Below are positions 32,515 to 40,040 of a DNA stretch of 40,063 nt, piece after piece; within the stretch, counting starts at the first letter, position 1; each line of letters begins with the position of its first letter. A program made the translations under genes and the position numbers. The DNA is from Candidatus Uhrbacteria bacterium (GTDB lineage Bacteria > Patescibacteriota > Patescibacteriia > UBA9934): contig DMOG01000002.1 in the NCBI GenBank assembly GCA_003453595.1, positions 1 through 40,063 of the forward strand, in the 5' to 3' direction. Below the pieces are notes generated by a model, which saw nothing but the letters and a program-made list of their open reading frames with translations, made no database searches and had not been told where the DNA came from.

Positions 32515-32886
32515 TTATAAAACTTCAGGTGCTAAAGAAATAATCTTGGTAAATCCCAGTGCTCGCAATTCGCGTGGCACAGGTCCGAAGATACGACTTC
32601 CCTTTGGCTCTTTGTTGTTCTTATCAATTATCACACCAGCGTTTTCGTCAAAGCGGATGTAAGAACCATCCTGTCGACGAATTTCTTTTCTTGTTCTAAC
32701 AATAACAACATGAACTACATCACTCTTTTTTACATTACTGTGTGGAACTGCTTCTTTTATAACAGCGGTCACCACATCACCGATCCGAGCATAACGCTTC
32801 TGATATCCGCCTAAAACACGAATTACCTGAAGCTTTTTAGCGCCAGTGTTGTCTGCAACTGCTATCATTGATCTATGCTGCAACAT
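32515..32886 (-). CDS. rplN: 50S ribosomal protein L14 (uL14)
   Basis: L14 lies at the subunit interface. The 123-residue protein has SMIAVADNTGAKKLQVIRVL, GDVVTAVIKEAVPHSNVKK and a C-terminal GSRIFGPVPRELRALGFTKI. This conserved sequence leaves no doubt. Confidence 0.98.
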   Translation of the reverse strand: MLQHRSMIAVADNTGAKKLQVIRVLGGYQKRYARIGDVVTAVIKEAVPHSNVKKSDVVHVVIVRTRKEIRRQDGSYIRFDENAGVIIDKNNKEPKGSRIFGPVPRELRALGFTKIISLAPEVL

Positions 32887-32887
32887 A

Positions 32888-33139
32888 TTACTTTGTTATC
32901 TCAATAATTCTCCAATTCTTATCTTTGGAAATTGGGCGAGTTTCTTCAATTACAACTTTATCACCTATTTTTGCCTTATTTTCTGGATCATGAACTTTGT
33001 ACTTTTTGCTCTTTGTGAATCGCTTCAAGTATTTTGAGTGCAATACTGTTCGGTCAACCTTAACAACAGCTGTTTTGTCCATCTTATCAGATGAAACAAC
33101 TCCTTTTAGTTGACGGCGATTTGTGCTTTTCTTTTCCAT
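32888..33139 (-). CDS. rpsQ: 30S ribosomal protein S17 (uS17)
   Basis: S17 binds 16S rRNA early in assembly. The 83-residue protein has KGVVSSDKMDKTAVVKVDRT, KYKVHDPENKAKIGDKVVIE and TRPISKDKNWRIIEI, the standard OB-fold layout. Confidence 0.97.
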   Translation of the reverse strand: MEKKSTNRRQLKGVVSSDKMDKTAVVKVDRTVLHSKYLKRFTKSKKYKVHDPENKAKIGDKVVIEETRPISKDKNWRIIEITK

Positions 33140-33142
33140 ACT

Positions 33143-33334
33143 TTATTTTTCAGCGTTTACTTTCTGCAATTGGGTAAGAATATTTGCAATCATCTTTCGA
33201 GTCTCGCGGGCTTCGCGAACATCTTTCAATTGATTCACAGCAAGCTTCATGCGCAATCCATATAGTTTGGCACGCTCTTGTGAAAGCATTTTTTCTAGCT
33301 CTTTTGCACTCTTGTTTTCCAAATCTTTATACAT
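33143..33334 (-). CDS. rpmC: 50S ribosomal protein L29 (uL29)
   Basis: L29 is a small helical hairpin near the peptide exit tunnel. The 63-residue protein contains LYGLRMKLAVNQLKDVREAR and RKMIANILTQL, the family pattern. It lies between rplP and rpsQ with gaps of one and three bases. Confidence 0.95.
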   Translation of the reverse strand: MYKDLENKSAKELEKMLSQERAKLYGLRMKLAVNQLKDVREARETRKMIANILTQLQKVNAEK

Positions 33335-33335
33335 A

Positions 33336-33749
33336 CTATTTTCTTGTTACCACCTTTGTTTTCATTGGTAATTTATGAGCAGCAAGTCGCAATGCTTCTC
33401 TTGCCATATCCTCGCCTATTCCATCCATTTCAAACATCACTGTTCCTGCTCTTACTGGTGTCATGTAATAATCAACTCCACCTTTTCCTCCTCCCATGGT
33501 TGATTCTGATCCGTGAGAAGTAATTGGGTGATCAGGGAAAATACGAATCCAAATCTTTCCACCGCGCTTTACATATCGGGTCATGGCGCGACGAGCTGCC
33601 TCAATCTGACGAGAAGTAACCCATGATTCAGTTGTTGCTTTCAATCCAAAAGATCCAAAAGCAACGCCTATTTTTTGGGTAGCAATACGATCGCCTTTTG
33701 TTCGACGCTTGTGCCACTTGCGGTATTTTAATTTCTTTGGAACTAACAT
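33336..33749 (-). CDS. rplP: 50S ribosomal protein L16 (uL16)
   Basis: L16 contacts the A-site tRNA elbow. The 137-residue protein has KYRKWHKRRTKGD, GLKATTESWVTSRQIEAARR and RGGKIWIRIFPDHPIT. The loop that is usually close to KPAEVRMGKGKG reads SHGSESTMGGGKGG here. The Arg before MG (Arg81 in Escherichia coli, a hydroxylation site) is Thr. The rest of the protein, including VRAGTVMFEMDGI, is ordinary. Confidence 0.96.
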   Translation of the reverse strand: MLVPKKLKYRKWHKRRTKGDRIATQKIGVAFGSFGLKATTESWVTSRQIEAARRAMTRYVKRGGKIWIRIFPDHPITSHGSESTMGGGKGGVDYYMTPVRAGTVMFEMDGIGEDMAREALRLAAHKLPMKTKVVTRK

Positions 33750-33770
33750 ATCTGATTATTACTTTATCCT

Positions 33771-34436
33771 TTAAACAGTCTTGGCATTTGGCTCACCGTC
33801 GAAAACTTCACCACGATAGATCCAAACTTTTATTCCAATCACTCCGAAAATAGTGTTTGCTCGTACTCGGGCAAAGTTCACATCAGCTCGCAAGTTATGC
33901 AAAGGAATACTTCCTTGAATAATTTGTTCGCGACGAGCAATATCTGCACCATTTAATCGTCCGGCGACCATAATCTTAACTCCTTTTGCACCTGACTTCA
34001 TAACTCGTTCAGCTGCCATTTTCATTGATCGTCTAAATGGGAGACGACGCTCAATGTCCTGGGCAATTTGCAAGCCAATAACCTGAGCAGAAAGTGATGG
34101 CTGAGAAATTTCCTGAACATTGATAATAATGTTCATTCGTCGTCCACGGAAAAACTCCTTTTGCACCTTTTTTCTCAAATCTTCAATTCCAGCACCTGAT
34201 CGACCAATTACTACACCTGGCTTAGCAGCATGAATAGTAACGGTCATCTTATTTGCATTACGATCAATTTCGACCAAATCAACTCCTGCTTCGCGAAGTT
34301 CCTTTACCAAAAATTCGCGTACATGAATATCGTCTTGCAATTGTGCAATATAGTTCTTCTTTCCACCAAACCACTTGGAATCCCAAGTATAAATGGTTGA
34401 AAGACGAAATAGTTTTGGATGAATCTTCTGTCCCAT
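33771..34436 (-). CDS. rpsC: 30S ribosomal protein S3 (uS3)
   Basis: S3 sits at the mRNA entry channel. The 221-residue protein begins MGQKIHPKLFRL. It has the KH domain with GVVIGRSGAGIEDLRKKVQK and the C-terminal domain with AKGVKIMVAGRLNGADIARRE and WIYRGEVF. The length is normal. Confidence 0.98.
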   Translation of the reverse strand: MGQKIHPKLFRLSTIYTWDSKWFGGKKNYIAQLQDDIHVREFLVKELREAGVDLVEIDRNANKMTVTIHAAKPGVVIGRSGAGIEDLRKKVQKEFFRGRRMNIIINVQEISQPSLSAQVIGLQIAQDIERRLPFRRSMKMAAERVMKSGAKGVKIMVAGRLNGADIARREQIIQGSIPLHNLRADVNFARVRANTIFGVIGIKVWIYRGEVFDGEPNAKTV

Positions 34437-34440
34437 ATGT

Positions 34441-34794
34441 TTACTTCTCTTGAGTTACAATTTTCTCTTCTTTATCTCCGATTTTCACAGAAATATGTGA
34501 TGTTCTTTTTCTGATTGCTGCTGATCGTCCATGAGCTCGTGGCATGTGTCTTTTAATAGTTGGCCCTTCGTCAACAAAAATCTCTATGACATAGGTATTT
34601 TCAAGATCAACATTTTCTCCAGCATTAGCCACAGCTGAATTTACCACCTTTAAAACAGGCTTAGCTGCTGCTTTCTTACTAAAAGCAAGTTGCTTTCGTG
34701 CTTCCACAATTGAAAGATCGCGAACCAAAGATGCCACAAGGCGAACTTTGCGTGGTGACATGTGAATAAATTTTGCAATTGCATTAGCTTCCAT
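34441..34794 (-). CDS. rplV: 50S ribosomal protein L22 (uL22)
   Basis: L22 lines the exit tunnel and contributes to macrolide binding. The 117-residue protein has KFIHMSPRKVRLVASLVRDL and the beta-hairpin region VDEGPTIKRHMPRAHGRSAA, then KRTSHISVKI. It lies 12 bases after rpsS. Confidence 0.97.
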   Translation of the reverse strand: MEANAIAKFIHMSPRKVRLVASLVRDLSIVEARKQLAFSKKAAAKPVLKVVNSAVANAGENVDLENTYVIEIFVDEGPTIKRHMPRAHGRSAAIRKRTSHISVKIGDKEEKIVTQEK

Positions 34795-34806
34795 ATTGGA
34801 AAATCA

Positions 34807-35088
34807 TTACTTTTTTACAGCTTCGACTGCCTTACCTCCATGACGAACAAATTTGCGTGTTGGTGCAAACTCACCCAATTTATGTCCAACCATGTTTTCA
34901 ACAATTGTGACATCCATAAATTGTCTACCATTGTGAATGCTCATAACAAGCCCAACCATCTCCGGCGTGATCGTTGAAGATCTTGACCATGTTTTGATTG
35001 GTTTCTTGCTACTTTGAGCAGCGGCTACCTGAACTTTTTTTAGTAGGGACGCATCAACAAATGGTCCTTTTTTTAAACTTCTTGCCAT
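34807..35088 (-). CDS. rpsS: 30S ribosomal protein S19 (uS19)
   Basis: S19 is in the small-subunit head. The 93-residue protein begins MARSLKKGPFVDASLLKKV and has TWSRSSTITPEMVGLVMSIH and MVGHKLGEFAPTRKF. It lies three bases after rplB. Confidence 0.98.
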   Translation of the reverse strand: MARSLKKGPFVDASLLKKVQVAAAQSSKKPIKTWSRSSTITPEMVGLVMSIHNGRQFMDVTIVENMVGHKLGEFAPTRKFVRHGGKAVEAVKK

Positions 35089-35091
35089 ATA

Positions 35092-35928
35092 CTACTTTTT
35101 CTTACCCTTTCTTCGTGAAAGGATGAGTTTATTTGATGTCTTTATTCGTCGAGTCTTTACACCAAGCGCATGCTTACCAGTTGGTGTTTTTGGATGGGTC
35201 ATACCAATTGGGTTGCGGGCTTCTCCTCCTCCATGAGGGTGATCACATGGGTTCATTGCTTTACCACGAACAGTTGGCTTAATGCTGCGAAGACGAGTTC
35301 GTCCAGCTTTTCCCCAACGAACCAATCGCCAATCAGGATTTGATACATTTCCGATTGAGGCCATACAGCTATTAAGAACAAGCCTAACCTCTCCTGATGG
35401 CAAGCGAAGTGTGGCTTTGTCTCCTTCAACTGCAAGAAGTGTTGCACTAGTTCCTGCGCCTCTAACAATCTGTCCACCAGATCCTGGTTGTAATTCAATA
35501 TTGTAAACTTCCATTCCAATTGGAATATCCTTTAAACAGAATCGACTCCCACAAGATGGCTCACCTTTAGTTTTAGATGAAATTATCTGGGCACCAACTT
35601 TCAAATCACGAGGTGCAAGAATGTAGCGTAGTTCACCGTCAGCATATGCCACCAAAGCAATTCGTGCTCCGCGGTTTGGATCATATTCGATTGTTTTGAT
35701 TGTTGCAGGAATATCCATTTTATCGAATTTCCAATCAATAACTCGGATATTTCGCTTTACTCCTCCGCCACGATGTCGAACAGTAATCTTTCCCTTTGTT
35801 CTTCCGGCCATTTGTTTCTGGCTCTTTACAAACTTTTTCAAAGGAGAAACACAAGTAATGTCATCAAATGTTTGCACACTTGATTTGCGTCGTCCGGCTG
35901 TTGTTGGTTTGTGTAGTCTAATTCCCAT
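35092..35928 (-). CDS. rplB: 50S ribosomal protein L2 (uL2)
   Basis: L2 is needed for subunit association and peptidyl transfer. The 278-residue protein has GRTKGKITVRHRGGGVKRN, the SH3-like middle domain, and the conserved C-terminal NPCDHPHGGGEARNPIGM with the functional histidine. The length is typical. The region upstream of its ATG contains GAAGGA within the end of rplW, one of the few Shine-Dalgarno-like sequences here. Confidence 0.98.
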   Translation of the reverse strand: MGIRLHKPTTAGRRKSSVQTFDDITCVSPLKKFVKSQKQMAGRTKGKITVRHRGGGVKRNIRVIDWKFDKMDIPATIKTIEYDPNRGARIALVAYADGELRYILAPRDLKVGAQIISSKTKGEPSCGSRFCLKDIPIGMEVYNIELQPGSGGQIVRGAGTSATLLAVEGDKATLRLPSGEVRLVLNSCMASIGNVSNPDWRLVRWGKAGRTRLRSIKPTVRGKAMNPCDHPHGGGEARNPIGMTHPKTPTGKHALGVKTRRIKTSNKLILSRRKGKKK

Positions 35929-35933
35929 ATTCC

Positions 35934-36293
35934 TTAAATTCCTTCAAAAATATCTAACTTAGCATTTTTTGGAAGAGTGATAACTGCTTTCTTGCGGTTT
36001 TTCTGTTTTCCAACAACGCGTCCAAATGTTACTTGCTTCCCCTTAGTGCTAACCGTGTTGACGCGAATAGGAGTGATGTTATACATCTCTTTAAAAGCCT
36101 GTTTTATTTCAATCTTGGTTGCATTAACATCAACATCGAAAACATAAATGTTCTTATCTGAACTCTCAGCGGTTTTTTCCGTGACATGAGTGGCAATTAG
36201 AACATTTAGAGTCTTCTTTGAGATACCCTTCTTATTAGACTTTTTTATAGTCTTTTCTGTTTCTTTTGATGTTGTTTTCTTTATAATTGCCAT
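35934..36293 (-). CDS. rplW: 50S ribosomal protein L23 (uL23)
   Basis: L23 forms the docking site for trigger factor and signal recognition particle at the tunnel exit. The 119-residue protein has a Lys-rich N-terminal extension of about 30 residues. The core follows: LIATHVTEKTAESSDKNIYV, NATKIEIKQAFKEMYNI and VNTVSTKGK. The ATG at 36293 lies one base after the rplD stop. The extension is longer than usual. Confidence 0.95.
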   Translation of the reverse strand: MAIIKKTTSKETEKTIKKSNKKGISKKTLNVLIATHVTEKTAESSDKNIYVFDVDVNATKIEIKQAFKEMYNITPIRVNTVSTKGKQVTFGRVVGKQKNRKKAVITLPKNAKLDIFEGI

Positions 36294-36294
36294 A

Positions 36295-36921
36295 CTATGC
36301 GTAAACTTCAATCATTTTTTCAACAGCTGCCTTTGATGTAATTACATATTTGCTTTTTAGCAAATCTCGAACATTCAAGCTCTGTGCTGACACAGTGGCA
36401 GTTTTTGCAAGATTTCGTGCTGAACGGATAACGCCTTCTTCGTCCGTGGTTGTGATTACGATCGCTGTTTCTTTTGCTCCAGGCAAAGCACTGCGCATTC
36501 CTGCCATCTGTTTTGTTGTTCCATCAACATCAAACGCATCAACTACGATAAATACTCCAGAGGCAACCTTGTCTGACAACACTGAAGCTAATGCTTTTCG
36601 TCTAGCTTTCTTGTTTATCTTAAGAGAGAAATTACGAAGACTGTTTGGTCCAAAAGTAATTCCTCCACCAATCCAAATCGGTGATCGGCTTGATCCGTGA
36701 CGAGCTCGTCCAGTTCCCTTTTGCTTCCAAGGCTTTTTTCCACCTCCACTAACCTCGCTGCGGTCTTTAGTGGTTCCAAGAACTACTCGCGAATTTGCTT
36801 CTACAACACGAACAGCTTCAGCAACAAGAGCTGAATTTGGTTTGACTGAAAATAAATGGTCAGGAAGTTCGATAATTTCCTTTTTTGAACCATCAATTGT
36901 ATAGACATCTATTTTTGCCAT
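36295..36921 (-). CDS. rplD: 50S ribosomal protein L4 (uL4)
   Basis: L4 has a loop that reaches the exit tunnel and in Escherichia coli regulates the S10 operon. The 208-residue protein has the loop RSEVSGGGKKPWKQKGTGRA and RHGSSRSPIWIGGGITFGP, then RRKALASVLSDK. It overlaps the end of rplC by 13 bases, which suggests translational coupling. Confidence 0.98.
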   Translation of the reverse strand: MAKIDVYTIDGSKKEIIELPDHLFSVKPNSALVAEAVRVVEANSRVVLGTTKDRSEVSGGGKKPWKQKGTGRARHGSSRSPIWIGGGITFGPNSLRNFSLKINKKARRKALASVLSDKVASGVFIVVDAFDVDGTTKQMAGMRSALPGAKETAIVITTTDEEGVIRSARNLAKTATVSAQSLNVRDLLKSKYVITSKAAVEKMIEVYA

Positions 36922-37529
36922 ACATTTCCTTGAGTACCAATTAATTGAATATATGCTCCACGAGCGCCTGGTATAGCACCCTTTACGGCCAAAACATTAT
37001 CTTTTGCGTTTACTTCCACTATCTCAAGATTTTTTACAGTAACCTGATCTCCACCCATTCTTCCGGCCATACGAACTCCTTTAAACACGCGCTGTACACC
37101 ACCTGATCCAATAGATCCTGGCATGCGCAACTGATCTTTATGACCGTGTGTTTTTGGACTTCCATGGAAACCATGTCGCTTCACAACACCTTGAAAACCT
37201 TTTCCTTTTGACTGACCAATAACATTGATCAAATCTCCTTGGATAAAATCCTCAATAGTGATCGTATCGCCAGCTTTTACTTCCACACCCTCTGGAAGAA
37301 TGAATTCGCAAACAAAGGCATAGCCGTCTTCTTTTCCCCAGGCAACTTTCTGTGGTTTTGCCACATGTTTTTTGGTTCCAAATCCAACAACAACCTTTTT
37401 CTTGGCTTCATGTTCACGGACTTCGATCACCGTGCATGGCCCAGTCTGGATAAGAGTCACTGGTACAACAGTACCATCCTCTCTAAAGACTTGAGTCATT
37501 TCAAGTTTTTTTCCGATTATCGCTTTCAT
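36909..37529 (-). CDS. rplC: 50S ribosomal protein L3 (uL3)
   Basis: L3 organises the peptidyl-transferase centre. The 206-residue protein has IGKKLEMTQVFREDG, the central extension KGKGFQGVVKRHGFHGSPKT and HGHKDQLRMPGSIGSG, and RMAGRMGGDQVTVKNL. It is preceded by an unusually long, hairpin-rich gap of 335 bases after rpsJ. No Shine-Dalgarno sequence is seen before its ATG. Confidence 0.98.
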   Translation of the reverse strand: MKAIIGKKLEMTQVFREDGTVVPVTLIQTGPCTVIEVREHEAKKKVVVGFGTKKHVAKPQKVAWGKEDGYAFVCEFILPEGVEVKAGDTITIEDFIQGDLINVIGQSKGKGFQGVVKRHGFHGSPKTHGHKDQLRMPGSIGSGGVQRVFKGVRMAGRMGGDQVTVKNLEIVEVNAKDNVLAVKGAIPGARGAYIQLIGTQGNVWQK

Positions 37530-37864
37530 AGAATAACATTCTGCAACAGCAACTTTTAAGTTTGATATTTGCTTTGGCTAATTATTTTGCCAAAGATTGT
37601 CTAAATATACAGATACTGTTCTGGAGTATTTAAAAACCAGAAGATTTTAAACGCTCTAAACCATTTAAAATACTTCTAGCCTTTAAGCTTAAACTTGTCT
37701 TAAAGGGTTGTATCGATTCAAATAACAGATCTCCTTATCATCTCACTCGAATCATCAGGAAAGTTTTCCTAAGGATCTTATTCCTGGTTCGTGTTCAAGA
37801 TGGTTTAGCCGTTGCGGGCCTACAAGGAATTTCATTTTCCCTTGCAGGCCTGCAAAGGCCTATT
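37530..37864 (-). promoter_or_regulatory. Candidate structured RNA leader between rpsJ and rplC
   Basis: This 335-base gap has no gene but holds several hairpins on the minus-strand transcript. The 3'-most is CTTTGGC/GCCAAAG (37572-37595). Next are AGAAGATTTTAAA paired with TTTAAAATACTTCT, one base bulged (37639-37677), and CCTTTAAG/CTTAAAGG (37680-37706). AGGAA/TTCCT (37757-37770) and an 11-bp stem (37817-37850) follow upstream. The last competes with the palindrome TTGCAGGCCTGCAA (37842-37855). Adjacent r-protein genes usually have tiny gaps, so a regulatory leader is plausible. Confidence 0.55.
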
Positions 37865-38194
37865 TTACATTTTTATTTCTACATCTACTCCTGATGGCAA
37901 ATTTAGCGACATCAATGATTCAACTGTTGTTTCTCCTGGATTTACAATGTCGATCAATCTCTTGTGAACGCGCATCTCATACTGATCTCGAGACTTCTTG
38001 TGAACAAATGTTGATCTGTTCACAGTATAGCGTCGCTTCTCTGTTGGAAGTGGTACTGGGCCGATTGCATCAGCTCCGGTTCGCTTTACTGTTTTGATTA
38101 TAGTATCTGACGCAGTATCAATTAATTTATGATCATATGCGCGGATCTTTATTCTGATTCGTGATTTTTGATCTTTTGATTCAGTGCTTGCCAT
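37865..38194 (-). CDS. rpsJ: 30S ribosomal protein S10 (uS10)
   Basis: S10 is in the small-subunit head and takes part in transcription-translation coupling through NusG. The 109-residue protein has KIRIRAYDHKLID-like sequence near the start, GPVPLPTEKRRYTVNRS, SRDQYEMRVHKRLIDI and the C-terminal LPSGVDVEIKM. It follows tuf by 59 bases, with a strong hairpin between them. Confidence 0.98.
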   Translation of the reverse strand: MASTESKDQKSRIRIKIRAYDHKLIDTASDTIIKTVKRTGADAIGPVPLPTEKRRYTVNRSTFVHKKSRDQYEMRVHKRLIDIVNPGETTVESLMSLNLPSGVDVEIKM

Positions 38195-38219
38195 AGAAGG
38201 TACATGTGATTAAACCAAG

Positions 38220-38245
38220 CGAGGAAAGGCAAATGCCTTTCCTCG
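38220..38245 (-). other. Perfect hairpin between tuf and rpsJ
   Basis: CGAGGAAAGGC (38220-38230) and GCCTTTCCTCG (38235-38245) form an 11-bp perfect stem with a 4-nt loop. On the minus strand it is not followed by a T-run. It is therefore more likely a processing or partial attenuation site than a simple terminator. Confidence 0.7.
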
Positions 38246-38253
38246 TCCTGATC

Positions 38254-39432
38254 TTATTCAATAATTTTAGTTACAGTTCCAGCTCCAACAGTGCGTCCAC
38301 CCTCTCGGATAGCAAAGCGCATCTGCTCTTCGATCGCAACAGTTTTTCCCAGCTCGATAGTTAGGTTAACAGTATCTCCAGGCATAACCATTTCTGATCC
38401 TTCTGGAAGAGATACTACTTCACCAGTTACATCTGTTGTTCGAATATAGAATTGTGGTTTATATCCCTTGAAAAATGGCTTGTGTCGTCCACCCTCTTCT
38501 TTTGTAAGGACATAAACTTGGGCATCAAACTTTGTGTGTGGCTTTACGCTTCCAATAGCTGCAAGCACCATCCCGCGCTCAACTTCTTCTTTCTTAATAC
38601 CACGCAATAGAACTCCAGCGTTGTCTCCAGCCATACCTTTGTCCAACATTTTGTTGAACATTTCGATACCAGTAACAACTGTCTTCCGTGTTTCTCCTAA
38701 TCCAACGATTTCAACTTCGTCGTTTAGTTTAAGAATTCCACGCTCGATACGACCTGTAACAACTGTTCCACGTCCTTCAATTGAGAAAACATCCTCAATT
38801 GGCATCAAAAATGGCTTATCCATGTCACGAACTGGCTCTGGGATATAGTTATCAAGAGCATCAACAAGTGCACGAATAGACTTTTGAGCTTCTTCGTCGC
38901 CTTCAAGTGCTTTAAGAGCAGACCCACGAATAATTGGAGTTTCATCTCCAGGGAATTCGTATTGCTTCAAAAGATCACGTACTTCTTCTTCAACAAGATC
39001 AATAAGTTCTGGATCATCAACCATGTCAACTTTATTCAAGAAAACAACCATTGATGGCACACCAACTTGACGAGCAAGCAAGATGTGCTCACGAGTCTGA
39101 GGCATAGGACCATCAGCTGCTGAAACAACCAAGATAGCACCATCCATTTGCGCAGCGCCTGTAATCATGTTCTTTACATAGTCTGCGTGACCTGGACAGT
39201 CAACGTGTGCGTAATGACGCTTATCAGAAGCGTATTCAACATGAGCTGTTGAAATAGTAATACCACGCTCACGCTCTTCTGGTGCTTTATCGATTTGATC
39301 AAAAGCCTTCTTTTGATCAGCAGGCGAAAAAAGCAAGGAAAGGGCCGCTGTTAGCGTTGTCTTCCCGTGGTCAACGTGTCCGATAGTACCGACGTTAACG
39401 TTTGGTTTAGAACGGTCAAACTTTTCTGCCAT
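38254..39432 (-). CDS. tuf: Elongation factor Tu
   Basis: EF-Tu brings aminoacyl-tRNA to the ribosome. The 392-residue GTPase has G1 GHVDHGKTTL, the switch region RGITISTAHVEY, G3 DCPGHADY, G4 NKVDMVDD and the SALKALEGD G5 region. Domains 2 and 3 are complete (RGTVVTGRIERG, VEERGMVL-like, VGAGTVTKIIE at the end). The length is typical. The str-operon neighbours rpsL, rpsG and fusA are not seen upstream; a small acidic protein is there instead. A well-spaced promoter lies about 70 bases before the start. Confidence 0.99.
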   Translation of the reverse strand: MAEKFDRSKPNVNVGTIGHVDHGKTTLTAALSLLFSPADQKKAFDQIDKAPEERERGITISTAHVEYASDKRHYAHVDCPGHADYVKNMITGAAQMDGAILVVSAADGPMPQTREHILLARQVGVPSMVVFLNKVDMVDDPELIDLVEEEVRDLLKQYEFPGDETPIIRGSALKALEGDEEAQKSIRALVDALDNYIPEPVRDMDKPFLMPIEDVFSIEGRGTVVTGRIERGILKLNDEVEIVGLGETRKTVVTGIEMFNKMLDKGMAGDNAGVLLRGIKKEEVERGMVLAAIGSVKPHTKFDAQVYVLTKEEGGRHKPFFKGYKPQFYIRTTDVTGEVVSLPEGSEMVMPGDTVNLTIELGKTVAIEEQMRFAIREGGRTVGAGTVTKIIE

Positions 39433-39501
39433 ACAAATGTATTAATTCTATGAGTAAAAATTAATTTTTTGAGGAAATCAACGTTTCCAGCAAACGCCGA
39501 G

Positions 39502-39530
39502 ATAATACCAAAACTGGCAAAATTATGCAA
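39502..39530 (-). promoter_or_regulatory. Candidate promoter of tuf
   Basis: On the minus strand TTGCAT (39525-39530) and TATTAT (39502-39507) are exactly 17 bases apart. This predicts a leader of about 63 bases before tuf. No Shine-Dalgarno sequence is seen in that leader. Confidence 0.5.
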
Positions 39531-39593
39531 GTGCTGAGCTGTGAATGAAGCTGCCTAAATATTTTTTTAAAAAAATCCGCCAATATTCGAGCT

Positions 39594-39986
39594 TTATTCT
39601 ATCGGCTCAAGGTAAAATTGCTCTTCGTTTACAAAATCATCAGAACTCCCCTTATTACCATCCAAAACATTATCAATCGTTTTATCACCTACCTCATCTC
39701 GCTGAAGTATTGGAATAACAGCATCAACATTGTTTTCTAAATTTTGTTTTGGTTGATACAAGCCATGCTCAATGTCATCTAAGTCAATAACAGGAGCATG
39801 CTCTATGTGTTGATCTTCCTCAAAGATGTCATCTTCTTCAAAACTATACAATCCTTCATCAAGAAGAGATTCATAGGTTGATAAAGGCAAAAGAACTGTC
39901 TCTTCCCCACTTTCGTCCAAGATTATTACCGGTGAACCAGTTTTTCGCGAAACTCTAATGAGTCGCTCTAATTGTTGATTGTTCAT
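39594..39986 (-). CDS. Small acidic protein with Phd-like N-terminus
   Basis: I do not recognise this 130-residue protein as a named family. The N-terminal ~45 residues (LERLIRVSRKTGSPVIILDE followed by ETVLLPLSTYESLLDE) resemble the DNA-binding part of Phd/YefM antitoxins, where a VLLsLxxYExLL motif is typical. The rest is acidic and probably disordered (SFEEDDIFEEDQH). No toxin gene follows; tuf is downstream. The ATG at 39986 is preferred because a promoter-like sequence lies directly before it. Function is unknown. Confidence 0.55.
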   Translation of the reverse strand: MNNQQLERLIRVSRKTGSPVIILDESGEETVLLPLSTYESLLDEGLYSFEEDDIFEEDQHIEHAPVIDLDDIEHGLYQPKQNLENNVDAVIPILQRDEVGDKTIDNVLDGNKGSSDDFVNEEQFYLEPIE

Positions 39987-39994
39987 ACACTGGC

Positions 39995-40022
39995 ATATTA
40001 ACTCATTTTCAAAGAAGGTCAA
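39995..40022 (-). promoter_or_regulatory. Candidate leaderless promoter of the small acidic protein gene
   Basis: On the minus strand TTGACC (40017-40022) and TAATAT (39995-40000) are 16 bases apart. The -10 box lies eight bases before the ATG at 39986. Confidence 0.45.
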
Positions 40023-40040
40023 GGGAAAAAAAGAGACCCA

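Noticed and set aside
37530..37864. Small gene between rpsJ and rplC
   Set aside because: No open frame with a plausible start and protein-like composition; stems dominate the region.
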